DNA of 33,841 bases from Chitinophagales bacterium (lineage in GTDB: Bacteria; Bacteroidota; Bacteroidia; Chitinophagales; LD1): contig JANWXI010000023.1 in NCBI GenBank assembly GCA_025057415.1, positions 1 through 33,841 of the forward strand. The letters are read 5' to 3'. The position numbers were made by a program, and so were the translations under genes. Position 1 is the first letter of the stretch. The number at the start of each line of letters is the position of its first letter. Shown one piece after another: positions 6,081 through 15,635 of the stretch. The notes under the pieces are model-generated. The model had not been told where the DNA came from and did no database searches. It saw nothing but the letters and a program-made list of their open reading frames with translations.

Positions 6081-8663
6081 ATGAACTGGCATTGCCTCCC
6101 GGTAGAGAAAATATACGAGTTGACCGGCTCACATCCTCACGGTTTAACCGCTTCACAGGCAGCAATGCAACTTAAAAAATACGGGCCCAACGAACTGGAG
6201 GAAAAGAAGAAACGTCCGGCGTGGATTCTGTTTTTGCACCAGTTCCAAGATTTTATGATTTTGATACTCATCGCAGCAGCGGTGCTCTCGGGGGCCCTGG
6301 GCGATTTGATTGACACCATCATCATCATCGGAATCATAGTATTAAACGCGCTTATAGGGTTTGTGCAGGAATACAGAGCCGAAAAAGCCATGGAAGCGCT
6401 CAAAAAGATGGCGGTATTGTACTGCGAAGTGCTGCGCGATAACACCCCCTTGCGCATCCCCGCTTCAGAATTAGTGCCGGGCGATATCGTGTTGTTAGAA
6501 GCAGGGAATGCCGTACCCGCAGATATTCGCCTTACTGAGGCGCACAGCTTGAGGATAGACGAGTCGGCCCTCACGGGCGAGTCGGTAGCTGTAGATAAGA
6601 ATCCGGCGCCCCTGAGTCAACCTGACTTACCTCTCGGAGACCGCTACAACATGGCTTATAAGGGTACGCTCATTACCAACGGGCGTGGCAGAGGGGTGGC
6701 AGTAGCCACCGGCATGGACACCGAAATAGGAAAAATTGCCCGCCTGCTACAGGAGGAGTCGGCCGTCACTCCGCTGCAAAAACGCATGGCTGACTTTGGC
6801 AAACGGCTTTCGTACATTGTTTTACTGGTTTGCGTACTCTTGTTTGTGGCGGGCATTTGGCGGGGAGAGGAACTTTTGCGCATGCTCATGCTTTCTATCA
6901 GTTTGGCTGTAGCGGCCATACCCGAAGCGCTCCCTGCACTCATAACCGTGGCGCTTGCGCTGGGTGCCAGGCGCATGGCAGACCTGAATGCGCTGATTCG
7001 CAAACTGCCCGCCGTGGAAACCCTCGGCTCCGTTACATTCATTTGCTCCGACAAAACCGGAACTCTTACCGTAAATAAAATGCAGGTCACAGATACTTAT
7101 ACCGCACCCTCAGCTCCGGCTATCCGGGATGATATCCATGCATTGAATGTGGCTTTTGCGCTCAATCACGATGTTAAAATATCCGAAGATTCAACCCTCA
7201 TCGGTGACCCTACGGAAATAGCCCTTGTGGCGTATATGCTTAATCTAAAAGGTGGTGAAACCCTCCGTTTACTTCGCGAACATTTACCGCGCGTAGCTGA
7301 AATTCCCTTTGACCCGGAGAGAAAATGTATGACTACGATCCATGCATACCGCGGCAGGTATCTTGTTTTGTGTAAAGGGGCGGCTGAGTCCATCGCCGCA
7401 CGCCTGGCTGCCGGGGAAGATATACCGCGCGTGCATTCACTCGCACAAAATTGGGCTTCGCAGGGGCTCAGGGTGCTCGCTTTTGCATACAAATTTTTAG
7501 ATAAACTGCCGGAACCGTTTAACGAGAACACTGTTGAACATAATTTGTTATGGGCGGGTCTTGCAGGGTTGATAGACCCTGCCCGCGAAGAAGTAAAACC
7601 GGCGGTGGCAGAATGCCGCAGTGCCGGAATAAAGCCGGTAATGATCACCGGTGACCACCCCGCCACTGCCACTGCCATTGCATCTCAAATCGGCATTCTG
7701 CAGGATGGCGATATTGTGATTGATGGCAGAACGTTAGACCGCATGAGCGAAGATGAGTTTGCTTCAAAGGTCGAAAACATCAGCGTGTACGCACGGGTAT
7801 CGCCCGAACAAAAACTGCGCATTGTGAAAACTCTTCAGGCAAAAAAACACTACGTAGCCATGACCGGTGACGGTGTAAACGACGCGCCATCGCTAAAGGC
7901 AGCAAATATTGGGGTGGCTATGGGAATCACCGGTACTGATGTCAGCAAAGAAGCCGCACACATGATTCTGCTGGATGACAACTTTGCCACCATCGTTAAA
8001 GCAGTACGCGAAGGCCGCCGCATTTACGATAACATCCGCAAATTCGTGAAATATATAATGACTTGTAACAGCGCTGAAATATGGACTATATTCATGGCAC
8101 CGCTTCTCGGGTTGCCAATTCCACTTTTGCCCATCCACATTCTTTGGATCAACCTCGTAACGGATGGTTTGCCGGGTATAGCACTGGCGAATGAGCGCGA
8201 AGAGCGGGATATCATGCTGCGTCCGCCCCGTAAACCCGATGAGAGCTTGTTTGCGGATGGCATAGGGCTTCATATCATCTGGGTGGGGATGCTCATGGCC
8301 GCCGTAACATTATCTACCCAAACATGGGCTATCTATACCGGGCACGCTCATTGGCAAACTATGGTATTTACCATATTGGCATTTGCGCAGTTAGGACATG
8401 TATTAGCTATACGCAGCGAACGTGAATTTTTGTACAGCAGAGGTTTTATGACTAACCTCCCCTTACTTGGGTCAGTATTATTAACCGTATTGCTACAACT
8501 CTGCGTAATTTACTGGAAGCCCCTGAATAACATTTTTCGCACAGAGCCGCTTACAGCTTATGAGCTTCTGACTTGTGTGGGTGCAGCGGTGTTTGTCTTC
8601 CATGCCATTGAATTAGAGAAATGGATTAAACTCAGATTTTTTCAAATTAAGGAAAGTTTTTGA
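6081..8663 (+). CDS. P-type cation ATPase, probable Ca2+ pump (P2 type)
   Basis: An 860-residue P-type ATPase. In order: N-terminal cation-ATPase domain; M1-M2 (about 49-95); actuator TGES at 165-168; M3-M4 with PEALP at 281-285; phosphorylation motif CSDKTGTLT (Asp324); nucleotide domain with KGAAES (432-437); TGD at 523-525; hinge TGDGVNDAP at 595-603; six C-terminal helices. Ion-site residues match calcium pumps: the M4 glutamate in PEALP (usually PEGLP), Asn and Glu in NSAEIW (M5), and Asn/Asp in NLVTDGLPG (M6). There is no N-terminal heavy-metal domain. Ca2+ export is therefore most likely, with Mn2+ possible and Na+/K+ less so. Third gene of the operon. Its stop lies one base from the stop of the convergent MFS gene. 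Confidence 0.9.
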   Translation: MNWHCLPVEKIYELTGSHPHGLTASQAAMQLKKYGPNELEEKKKRPAWILFLHQFQDFMILILIAAAVLSGALGDLIDTIIIIGIIVLNALIGFVQEYRAEKAMEALKKMAVLYCEVLRDNTPLRIPASELVPGDIVLLEAGNAVPADIRLTEAHSLRIDESALTGESVAVDKNPAPLSQPDLPLGDRYNMAYKGTLITNGRGRGVAVATGMDTEIGKIARLLQEESAVTPLQKRMADFGKRLSYIVLLVCVLLFVAGIWRGEELLRMLMLSISLAVAAIPEALPALITVALALGARRMADLNALIRKLPAVETLGSVTFICSDKTGTLTVNKMQVTDTYTAPSAPAIRDDIHALNVAFALNHDVKISEDSTLIGDPTEIALVAYMLNLKGGETLRLLREHLPRVAEIPFDPERKCMTTIHAYRGRYLVLCKGAAESIAARLAAGEDIPRVHSLAQNWASQGLRVLAFAYKFLDKLPEPFNENTVEHNLLWAGLAGLIDPAREEVKPAVAECRSAGIKPVMITGDHPATATAIASQIGILQDGDIVIDGRTLDRMSEDEFASKVENISVYARVSPEQKLRIVKTLQAKKHYVAMTGDGVNDAPSLKAANIGVAMGITGTDVSKEAAHMILLDDNFATIVKAVREGRRIYDNIRKFVKYIMTCNSAEIWTIFMAPLLGLPIPLLPIHILWINLVTDGLPGIALANEREERDIMLRPPRKPDESLFADGIGLHIIWVGMLMAAVTLSTQTWAIYTGHAHWQTMVFTILAFAQLGHVLAIRSEREFLYSRGFMTNLPLLGSVLLTVLLQLCVIYWKPLNNIFRTEPLTAYELLTCVGAAVFVFHAIELEKWIKLRFFQIKESF

Positions 8664-8664
8664 A

Positions 8665-10023
8665 CTATACTTCATCCTCTTTTTCGCGGTACAATACATA
8701 AACCGCAGCAGCCAATGCACACAAAACCCCGCCCGCTGCTCCGCTCATGCGCAACCCCGTATCATTACCGGGGTCCTTGCCATACAACGTAAGCATCATA
8801 AACAGCATCACCCCCATTGTTTGCCCGAGCTTTTGAAAAAGCGCCCGCATCCCGAAAAACATCCCTTCTTTATTCTGCCCGCTGCGGTGCGCCTCTGCAT
8901 GCGCAATATCTGCCACTACGGTATTGGGCAGTATCCCCAAAAAAGAATCAAACAAACCAAACGAAACCATCAACAAAGCGGCCTGCGACCAGGGCGGCAG
9001 CGGTATTCTTCCTAAAAAACAAATGCCAAAAAACACCACGCTCAACGCGCCAAACGCAAAAATGATGAGCATTTTCTTGCTGTATTTTTTTTCCAATACG
9101 TTTACGGGGTAGTACATGAGGAGCGTGGTAAACAACATGATGCCCATGTACAGGTAGCCGTCTTCGCGGCTCATCCCCAGCATGGCGGTGATGTAATAAA
9201 GCAAGCCGGATGAGATGAGCGCGATGCTCATAAAAAACACGGCATCGGCAAATGCAAAAATCCTGAAGTTTCGCACGCGCAGCGCAGTGCGGAGCGATTG
9301 CAGCAGCGGCTCGCTGGCATTGGCAGGGCGGCAGTACTTTCGCTCATCAATCAAAAACGCCGGCAGCCACATACACACTGCGCCCGCTGCGTTGTAAACG
9401 CCCACCGCGTACTGCAGTTGCCTCAAATCTCCCAACGCATCGGGGAATAAGGTAGCCGCTTTTGTAATGGTACTGGCTGCAAAAACTCCCGCCATGAACC
9501 CCACGCTTTGTGCCGTAGAGAGGTGCATCTTACCGTTCGGGTAGTGCCCCAGTTCGGCAAGCAGCGCGTTATAGGGTATTACATACATGGCAAAAAATAC
9601 GTAATAACCGATTTGCACCAGCGCCAGCCAGCGAACATTTTCCATGCTTTCGCCCTTAACCGGTGGAGTAAACATCAGGGTGCAAAATACCGCCACAAAA
9701 GCCGGAGCCAGGCGCATGAGCGGTATTCGCCTGCCCAACGGGTGACGCAGACGGTCGCTGAGGTTGGCTATTATCGGGTCGGCCATAGCATCAATCAGGC
9801 GGCCCGAAGCCATTACCAATGCAATGATGTTGAACACATACAGATAGGTGGTCTGCGGTACTAAACTTACAAGATCTGTATTTTCTTCGGCAGGGGGCAG
9901 GTACATATAGCTCAGCAACGTGCTCACGATGTTGAGCGACAAACTCCAACCAAAAATCCCAAACCCGTAAAGAATTAACTTCCCGAAAGGCAGGCGCTGT
10001 GGCTCCATGCCGGCAAGGTACAT
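8665..10023 (-). CDS. MFS transporter, GPH (glycoside/cation symporter)-like
   Basis: A 452-residue inner-membrane protein with about 12 hydrophobic segments. The signature DAMADPIIANLSDRLRHPLG (residues about 78-97, followed by RRIPLMRLAP) is the GPH/MelB-family loop between helices 2 and 3, in which the acidic residues couple cation to solute. The second half has the matching SFGLFDSFLGILPNTVVADI. The substrate is probably a sugar or glycoside, or unknown, as in many MFS_2 proteins. An ATG five codons downstream (MEPQRLPFGK) is an equally good start. It is convergent with the ATPase gene (one-base gap) and has no operon partner, with 162 bases to the divergent DUF3078 gene. Confidence 0.85.
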   Translation of the reverse strand: MYLAGMEPQRLPFGKLILYGFGIFGWSLSLNIVSTLLSYMYLPPAEENTDLVSLVPQTTYLYVFNIIALVMASGRLIDAMADPIIANLSDRLRHPLGRRIPLMRLAPAFVAVFCTLMFTPPVKGESMENVRWLALVQIGYYVFFAMYVIPYNALLAELGHYPNGKMHLSTAQSVGFMAGVFAASTITKAATLFPDALGDLRQLQYAVGVYNAAGAVCMWLPAFLIDERKYCRPANASEPLLQSLRTALRVRNFRIFAFADAVFFMSIALISSGLLYYITAMLGMSREDGYLYMGIMLFTTLLMYYPVNVLEKKYSKKMLIIFAFGALSVVFFGICFLGRIPLPPWSQAALLMVSFGLFDSFLGILPNTVVADIAHAEAHRSGQNKEGMFFGMRALFQKLGQTMGVMLFMMLTLYGKDPGNDTGLRMSGAAGGVLCALAAAVYVLYREKEDEV

Positions 10024-10185
10024 AAAATGTTAGGGTTATAGTTCACCCGTACGCTTCGGCAGCTAATGTTACTATATCCATCCCTAAAAAGCGTACTTTT
10101 TAGTTATCACTTGATTAACAAATGTGTAAAACAGGCATGATTTTTTCAGCACATTACAGATTATTGTGCTTAAAACCATATAATT

Positions 10186-11361
10186 ATGAATGGTAAACCT
10201 TTACTTTTCGTATTTGCTTTTTTACTTTTTACAGTTGCTTCCTTAGCCCAGGATGGAGAGGGGAAAGTGAAAACACCCAAGAAGCAATTATTCACGGGTG
10301 ACGGGATTTTTAACCGCGACAGTACCTGGAAGTTTGGGGGATTCGCAGGTGTAACACTCAGTCAGGTAACGCTATACCAATGGGCGCCCGGGGGTACCAA
10401 CAACTTTTCTTTTTTATTGACCGGAAATGCCTATGCAAACCACAAACGTGACAAAATTTTGTGGGATAATTTATTGGATGCCAAATGGGGCATGGTAGCA
10501 AACGGCTTGATTCGCAAACGGGCATTGGCAAGGCGTAACTTTCAGAAAAACATTGACATTATCACGTTCAAGTCAAATTTCGGATATCAGGTTACCAGCC
10601 AGCTATATGCGGCTGCCAAGCTGGGTTTTGAGAGTCAAATCACGCGCAGCTATGATTACACCCTTACCGATACCAGCGGGGGGCGCTTTCGCAGATACAC
10701 GGTTTCTAAATTTGCCGCCCCTGCGGTGCTGACCATCGGTCCGGGTCTTACCTGGAAACCCAAAGATTATTTCACGCTGTTCTTCTCGCCCGTGCACGGC
10801 AAGATGACGTTTGTAACCAAAGACCGCGATGGTCGCGACACTACACGCTTCGGAGATGGCACCTACGTAGATAACTATTACAACGATGTGGACGAAACCC
10901 GATTCGGATTATTGCGCGGGAGATCCTTCATGGGGGAGTTGGGTGCCGAACTGGATTTATTGTTTCAAAAAGATATTATTAAAAACGTTAATTTGAAATC
11001 GCATCTGAATGTTTTCAGTGCCTACCTAAACGCCAGCTATGACACCCTTGCGCCTGTTTATTTTGCGGATGTTGACAGCATGGGGTTTCGTGGCATCAGC
11101 GCATCTACCAAACACATCCCGGTGGTTAAGTGGGAAAACGACATCGTACTGAAAATCAACCGCTTTTTGAGCGCCACGCTCTCTAACCGTATGGTATATC
11201 AATACAACGCCAAATTGCCCAGCGATGTGAAAGATAACACAACCGGGGTAAAAGGTGCTGACGGAATATCTGACCGCGATAAGCTCGGCAATCCTGTACT
11301 TAAGTACAATAGCATACAGATTTTCCAGCAATTTAGTATTGGGCTTGCATTTAAATTTTAA
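10186..11361 (+). CDS. DUF3078 outer-membrane beta-barrel-like protein
   Basis: A 391-residue protein with a Sec signal peptide (MNGKPLLFVFAFLLFTVASLAQ, cleavage after LA-Q). Repeated amphipathic strands follow, and it ends in phenylalanine (AFKF), as outer-membrane barrels do. The N-terminal pattern WKFGGFAGVTLSQVTLYQW followed by APGGTNNFSF, then LLDAKWGMVANG, is characteristic of DUF3078, a Bacteroidota family of unknown function. It is monocistronic: the 5' side faces the divergent MFS gene, and a strong Rho-independent terminator lies 40 bases after the stop. Location in the outer membrane is a family-based inference. Confidence 0.85.
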   Translation: MNGKPLLFVFAFLLFTVASLAQDGEGKVKTPKKQLFTGDGIFNRDSTWKFGGFAGVTLSQVTLYQWAPGGTNNFSFLLTGNAYANHKRDKILWDNLLDAKWGMVANGLIRKRALARRNFQKNIDIITFKSNFGYQVTSQLYAAAKLGFESQITRSYDYTLTDTSGGRFRRYTVSKFAAPAVLTIGPGLTWKPKDYFTLFFSPVHGKMTFVTKDRDGRDTTRFGDGTYVDNYYNDVDETRFGLLRGRSFMGELGAELDLLFQKDIIKNVNLKSHLNVFSAYLNASYDTLAPVYFADVDSMGFRGISASTKHIPVVKWENDIVLKINRFLSATLSNRMVYQYNAKLPSDVKDNTTGVKGADGISDRDKLGNPVLKYNSIQIFQQFSIGLAFKF

Positions 11362-11401
11362 TTGATCGGCTCTTTCAGGTTTTAAACTGCCCATGTCTGT
11401 G

Positions 11402-11430
11402 CTCATCCGGTATAAGCGGATGAGTTTTTT
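11402..11430 (+). terminator. Rho-independent terminator of the DUF3078 gene
   Basis: A perfect 8-bp stem CTCATCCG (11402-11409) / CGGATGAG (11417-11424), a 7-base loop GTATAAG, and six T (11425-11430). It separates the DUF3078 gene from the SulP gene, whose own promoter box follows at 11455. Confidence 0.9.
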
Positions 11431-11454
11431 ATGATGCATTGGTCATATCCGCGA

Positions 11455-11462
11455 TATATTTG
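11455..11462 (+). promoter_or_regulatory. Candidate -7 box for the SulP gene
   Basis: TATATTTG is an exact TAnnTTTG match, 19 bases before the ATG at 11482. The -33 region would fall in the T-tract of the preceding terminator and is only a weak match (TTTTT). Confidence 0.4.
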
Positions 11463-11481
11463 CGGGTTTTGAAAACATCTC

Positions 11482-12753
11482 ATGCCATTTACATCCCCCA
11501 ATCTATTTAAAGATTTTACATCGGGCATTGTAGTTTTTCTGGTCGCGTTGCCGCTTTGCTTGGGGATTGCCGTGGGCTCCAATGCAGAGCCGATTGCCGG
11601 CCTGATTGCCGGAGTAGTGGGGGGAATTGTTGTGGGCGCCTTGAGCGGTTCAAACCTGAGTGTATCGGGACCGGCTGCCGGGCTAACCACCATCGTCTCA
11701 ACATACATCAGCAAACTGCCAACTTACGAAGTGTTTCTGCTGGGGGTAGTATTGGCAGGTTTATTCCAAATTATTTTGGGTTATTGCAAAGCCGGCGCCC
11801 TCCGCAAATACGTACCGGCGGCAGTAATAAAGGCGATGTTAGCCGCCATAGGCCTGATATTGATATTAAAACAAATTCCTCATGTACTCGGATTGCAGGT
11901 AAATTGCATGAATGATTTATCGTGGAGAGAACTTTTACAGGTAAACCTATACTCCCGTGCCGTTGACCTGATTAATTGCCTGTCGCCCGCTGCCTTAGCA
12001 ATAGGGATTCTTTCATTGTGTGTGCAGATTTTATGGGGGTCGCCAGTTATTAAATCGTATCGCGTATTATCATTTATCCCCGGTCCTTTGTTGGCGGTAT
12101 TGTCAGGCATGCTGGTTAACTATCTTTTATCGGTTTATTTCAATTCAACAGCTTTGCGCCCGGAGTTTTTGGTTACTATTCCTGAGCTGGATATTACCGG
12201 TGCTGCGGTGAATGCACTGCGTTTTCCGGATTTTACTTACCTGAATAATGCCACGGTGTGGATGTGCGCCATAACACTGGCTATTGTGGCAAGTTTAGAG
12301 ACGCTCCTGAGCATAGAAGCGGTGGATAATATGGACCCTTACAGACGGATAACTCCGCCTGACCGGGAACTGAAAGCGCAAGGTGCAGGCAACATTATCT
12401 CCGGGCTTTTGGGCGGGTTACCGCTTACTTCGGTTATTGCCCGTAGCTCCGCTAATGTGAACGCGGGCGCCAGTTCAAAACTATCTACTGTAATTCACGG
12501 GCTGCTACTGCTGCTCAGTGTTTACTTTATACCCGGCTTGCTTAACATGATCCCGCTCGCTTCGTTGGCAGGGGTGCTCATTTTTACCGGATATAAGTTG
12601 ACGCACCCCGCATTGTTTGTTCTTCACTACAGGCAGGGCATGCATCATTTTGTTCCGTTTGTAGTAACCGTAGTCGCAATTTTAACTACAGATTTGCTGG
12701 TGGGCGTTGGCATCGGTTTGCTGGCGGCATATCTGTTGAGGCGCAGGTTGTAA
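11482..12753 (+). CDS. SulP-family anion transporter lacking a STAS domain
   Basis: A 423-residue polytopic protein. The opening DFTSGIVVFLVALPLCLGIA and the LSVSGPAAGLTTIV stretch (about residues 55-70) are the SulP/SLC26 transport-domain signatures for TM1-TM3. A later PLTSVIARSSANVNAG (about residues 315-330) corresponds to the TM10 substrate-site region. It ends just after the last helix (GIGLLAAYLLRRRL), so the usual C-terminal STAS domain is absent. Short SulP proteins of this branch in Bacteroidota are thought to be bicarbonate or sulfate transporters, sometimes beside carbonic anhydrase, but no such neighbour is here. Substrate is therefore open. It has its own promoter-like box after the upstream terminator. 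The GC-rich repeat copy 1 lies downstream, between this gene and the convergent permease gene. Confidence 0.85.
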   Translation: MPFTSPNLFKDFTSGIVVFLVALPLCLGIAVGSNAEPIAGLIAGVVGGIVVGALSGSNLSVSGPAAGLTTIVSTYISKLPTYEVFLLGVVLAGLFQIILGYCKAGALRKYVPAAVIKAMLAAIGLILILKQIPHVLGLQVNCMNDLSWRELLQVNLYSRAVDLINCLSPAALAIGILSLCVQILWGSPVIKSYRVLSFIPGPLLAVLSGMLVNYLLSVYFNSTALRPEFLVTIPELDITGAAVNALRFPDFTYLNNATVWMCAITLAIVASLETLLSIEAVDNMDPYRRITPPDRELKAQGAGNIISGLLGGLPLTSVIARSSANVNAGASSKLSTVIHGLLLLLSVYFIPGLLNMIPLASLAGVLIFTGYKLTHPALFVLHYRQGMHHFVPFVVTVVAILTTDLLVGVGIGLLAAYLLRRRL

Positions 12754-12855
12754 GGGAAAAACTATACCCTTATCTCCGGAACAATCAGAATATTTTGATA
12801 TTGTAATGTTTTCAGGGGGGACCCGATAGATTGAGTTGAATTTAACAGATGCAGT
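12754..12855. other. 3' flank of the SulP gene
   Basis: TAAGGG (12751-12756, including the stop) and CCCTTA (12767-12772) form a short stem without a T-tract, so it is a poor terminator candidate. Nothing else is recognisable before the GC-rich repeat begins near 12856. Confidence 0.3.
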
Positions 12856-13214
12856 GTGCCTCCGCGCCCGCGCCTGCGGCGGCTCGCAGGATTGTTGCTG
12901 TGAAGTAGGTTAGATGAGGATCTCGGGGCGCGCGCCCCGTGACATCCACTTTATCACATTGTATTTATTCTTTATACAAATCTTTACAGCAACACCTGCT
13001 TAGCTGCGCTGCTTAGCGTAATATAAGGGTTGCCATCGCGTTTGCTTGGGTGAGGGATGCGTAGGGCGCGAGCGCAGCGAAGCGGCCGCGCCCGCACCGT
13101 TGAAAATCAAACAACGCGCGGGCGCGGCGGGAGCGACAGCGTACCCCGTAGCAAGCCCGACCCCGCTGCTGCGCGCAGCCCAGCGGAGCGGAGCAGCGGG
13201 GGCACCCCATAATA
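12856..13214 (+). repeat. GC-rich structured dispersed repeat, copy 1 (long form)
   Basis: About 360 bases, far richer in GC than its surroundings. Starting near the shared segment CTCCGCGCCCGCGCC, it contains a 16-base perfect palindrome (CGGGGCGCGCGCCCCG, 12924-12939). A shared AT-rich patch follows (TTTATTCTTTATACAAATC), then a core from GGGTGAGGGATGCG to GGGGGCACCCCATAATA. In the core, GCCGCGCCCGC pairs perfectly with GCGGGCGCGGC around a small GTTGA/TCAA hairpin, and CCCCGCTGCT pairs with AGCAGCGGGG near the end. Copies at 20214-20652 (inverted) and 28671-28836 (core only) share it. Reading frames inside are by-products of GC-rich DNA. It lies between two convergent genes. Confidence 0.9.
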
Positions 13215-13264
13215 GATAAATGTATTTACCTGAGCGAATGTGTGAACAAATTTTTCCCGCGCAT

Positions 13265-14425
13265 TTATTCTGTACGCCCCTTTACGTCCAGCGCATCGCG
13301 GAGGCCGTTCCCCAAAAGGTTAAAGGCAAGCACTAAGAGCATGATGGCTGCGCTGGGGAAGAGCGCCAGGTAGGCGCGGTCGGTATTGATGAAATCTTTG
13401 TATTCATTAAGCATGGTACCCCAACTGGGCGCCGGGGGCTGAATACCCAATCCAATGTAGCTCAAGCCGCTTTCTATCAGAATGGCTCCGGCAAAATTGC
13501 TGCACGCTACCACGATAATCGGGCCGGTGATGTTGGGCAAAATATGCCGGAAGATGATGCGTAAATCTCCATACGCCAGGCCGCGCGCAGCCGTAACAAA
13601 CTCCAACTCGCGCACAGCCATAAACTGTCCGCGTACGATGCGGGCGGTATCTACCCACATGGTAAGACCTACGGCTATGAAAATCAACACGAGTTTATTT
13701 TCTATCCAACTGCCCGCGCTGATGTATAAACCCATCGCCAGAAGCAAGGTGGGGATGCTCCAAAACACATTAATAATCCACATAATACATTGATCTATCC
13801 ACCCGCGGAAATATCCTGCCAAGGCCCCCAGCAAAACGCCTATTAGCAGCGAAATACCTACTGATATCAATCCCACACTCAGCGACACGCGCACACCGAT
13901 AATCAACCGCGATAGAATATCGCGCCCGAATTTGTCGGTGCCGAGCAAATATGTCTGTTCTCTGAGGCAACACTCCTCTACCAATACTTTGCGTTGTAAG
14001 GGGGTAAACGTGTCGTAACCTCCACCGAGTATATCATTATACGCAGCACTGCGCTCAACCGGCGGGAAATTTTTACCCCGGTACTCTGTGTATAGCAAGG
14101 TATCGGAAGTAAAGCGGTATTGCGTTACGGGAACCGGGTCATAGTTTTTAATAAAACCGCCCCAGAGTCCCTCTACCAAACTGCTGCCCGGGGAATGCCT
14201 GCGGTATTTTTTCAGGATGTGTATGCGAAATCCCGGCTCGTGGGTTTCGAGCGGCAGTATCTGCTCATTTGCCGAGGGGGAGTTATCGGGCGAAACAACA
14301 TAAGCAAACACCGCCAATATCACAGCCAGCACAATGATGCCAAGCCCAAACATAGCGCTGCGGTTGCGTTTTAGCCGGCGCCATGCTTTTTCATTCAGCG
14401 ATACGGATGTTATCTCCTTTTCCAT
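13265..14425 (-). CDS. ABC transporter permease, OppC/DppC-like
   Basis: A 386-residue binding-protein-dependent ABC permease of the peptide/nickel (OppC/DppC) family. An N-terminal leader and TM1 (about 25-44) are followed by a periplasmic insert of roughly 115 residues, longer than in E. coli OppC. Then comes the hallmark LGTDKFGRDILSR (161-173), four or five helices, and the EAA loop EFVTAARGLAYGDLRIIFRH (about 275-294), which contacts the ATPase. It ends LLGNGLRDALDVKGR, typical of OppC. I chose the ATG at 14425-14423 because it overlaps the upstream glycosyltransferase stop as TGATG; an alternative ATG lies 8 codons upstream. No OppA, OppB, OppD or OppF gene is in the window, so its partners must lie elsewhere. 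Last gene of the rhomboid operon. Confidence 0.9.
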   Translation of the reverse strand: MEKEITSVSLNEKAWRRLKRNRSAMFGLGIIVLAVILAVFAYVVSPDNSPSANEQILPLETHEPGFRIHILKKYRRHSPGSSLVEGLWGGFIKNYDPVPVTQYRFTSDTLLYTEYRGKNFPPVERSAAYNDILGGGYDTFTPLQRKVLVEECCLREQTYLLGTDKFGRDILSRLIIGVRVSLSVGLISVGISLLIGVLLGALAGYFRGWIDQCIMWIINVFWSIPTLLLAMGLYISAGSWIENKLVLIFIAVGLTMWVDTARIVRGQFMAVRELEFVTAARGLAYGDLRIIFRHILPNITGPIIVVACSNFAGAILIESGLSYIGLGIQPPAPSWGTMLNEYKDFINTDRAYLALFPSAAIMLLVLAFNLLGNGLRDALDVKGRTE

Positions 14426-15594
14426 CAGGATATCAGGCGGTCTTTCCACCGGTATTTGCCTGTCAAACTTAATACACCTATCACTACCACATAAATCACA
14501 TAAAAAATATTTACGATAGGATACGCGAGGAGCAAAAGCGGTTTGCGAAAAAATATCACTACCGGTAAATTAAACAACAGGTCCACTGTAAATTTTGTGC
14601 CTCCGGCAATCGCCACGGGCCACCAGCCGGCAGGCAAACCCGAAAGCGCATACAAACCATCTATCACAATAAGCAAATGAAACAAGTAAGCAAAGTACAG
14701 CACCGTGGCTACAGCGCTTGCGCCATAGCGCGATGACTTGGAAATCCAGCGCACGCGCTGCGATATGAAAGCGCTCAGTGTTTTTTCGGGACGGGTGAAT
14801 ACACAAGCGTCCATGTTTTTCACAAAGCCGATGCCTTCAGGGTACCGCGCTGCAATTTTTTGCATCAGAAAAATATCATCGCCCGTAGGCAATTCCATAT
14901 TGCCTTTAAAACCCTCAACCTCGGCAAAAACTTCTTTGGGGTAAAGCAGGTTGGCGCCGTTACACATCGTTGGAAAACCATTGGTTATCGTAGCGCCCGT
15001 AATAGCTACCAAATTTATCACATCTAATTGCTGAAATATTTCGAGCGGCCAACGCGCGGGCTTCATCATCACTGGTCCAGTAAGTAATTTGTAGTTGCCT
15101 TGCAGATAAGCGCCCACCATTGTGCGCAACCAGTTCGTGCCCCGGGTACAGTCGCCATCTGTAGTAATGATGATAGGTCCTTTTGCATTTTTGATGCCGA
15201 GCGCTATCGCTTTTTTCTTGTTGGGGATATACTCTCCGGGTCTGCCAAGGTATTGCATGAGGTCCAGAACCAGCAGATTGGGCTGTTGCATTTCGCGTGC
15301 GAGCCGCAGTGTGGCGTCAGTGCTGTAATCATCCACTACAATTACCTCGTACTTATCGCGGGGATAGTTTTGTGCAAAGATGCTGCGCAAACAATTTTGA
15401 ATGTTCTCACTCTCGTTTCGCGTAGGAATGATGATGCTAACAAAGGGCAAATCTCCCTGAAGGTTGCCGGTAGTTTTTTTAGCCCGCAGCCAGCCCGCCA
15501 GAAAATACATCACCATCACCAGGTAAACAGCGCTGAAAGCAACAGATATAAGCAGAAGGGGAGATAAATTCATTTGGGGCGAAGTTAATCGCAC
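14425..15594 (-). CDS. GT2-family membrane glycosyltransferase
   Basis: A 389-residue inner-membrane protein. One N-terminal helix (about 11-35) is followed by a GT-A fold: VSIIIPTRNESENI (52-65), VIVVDDYSTD (84-93), the metal-binding DGD in TTDGDC (144-149), the acceptor-side GDD (238-240) and QRVRW (279-283). Three C-terminal helices close the protein. The layout is that of processive or lipid-linked GT2 enzymes (cellulose synthase/hyaluronan synthase-like QxxRW), so a sugar is transferred to a lipid or polysaccharide at the cytoplasmic face; the sugar cannot be told. An ATG seven codons in (MNLSPLLLIS) is a good alternative start. It starts 41 bases after the rhomboid stop at 15636, and its own stop overlaps the permease start by one base. 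Confidence 0.88.
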   Translation of the reverse strand: MRLTSPQMNLSPLLLISVAFSAVYLVMVMYFLAGWLRAKKTTGNLQGDLPFVSIIIPTRNESENIQNCLRSIFAQNYPRDKYEVIVVDDYSTDATLRLAREMQQPNLLVLDLMQYLGRPGEYIPNKKKAIALGIKNAKGPIIITTDGDCTRGTNWLRTMVGAYLQGNYKLLTGPVMMKPARWPLEIFQQLDVINLVAITGATITNGFPTMCNGANLLYPKEVFAEVEGFKGNMELPTGDDIFLMQKIAARYPEGIGFVKNMDACVFTRPEKTLSAFISQRVRWISKSSRYGASAVATVLYFAYLFHLLIVIDGLYALSGLPAGWWPVAIAGGTKFTVDLLFNLPVVIFFRKPLLLLAYPIVNIFYVIYVVVIGVLSLTGKYRWKDRLIS

Positions 15595-15635
15595 ACAGCG
15601 ATTTTTGTTTCAATTACTAATTCAGCGTGAGAAAA

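Noticed and set aside
6137-7678. Long minus-strand frames inside the P-type ATPase gene
   Set aside because: They lie opposite a gene with all family motifs and show Ser/Arg-rich shadow composition without domains.
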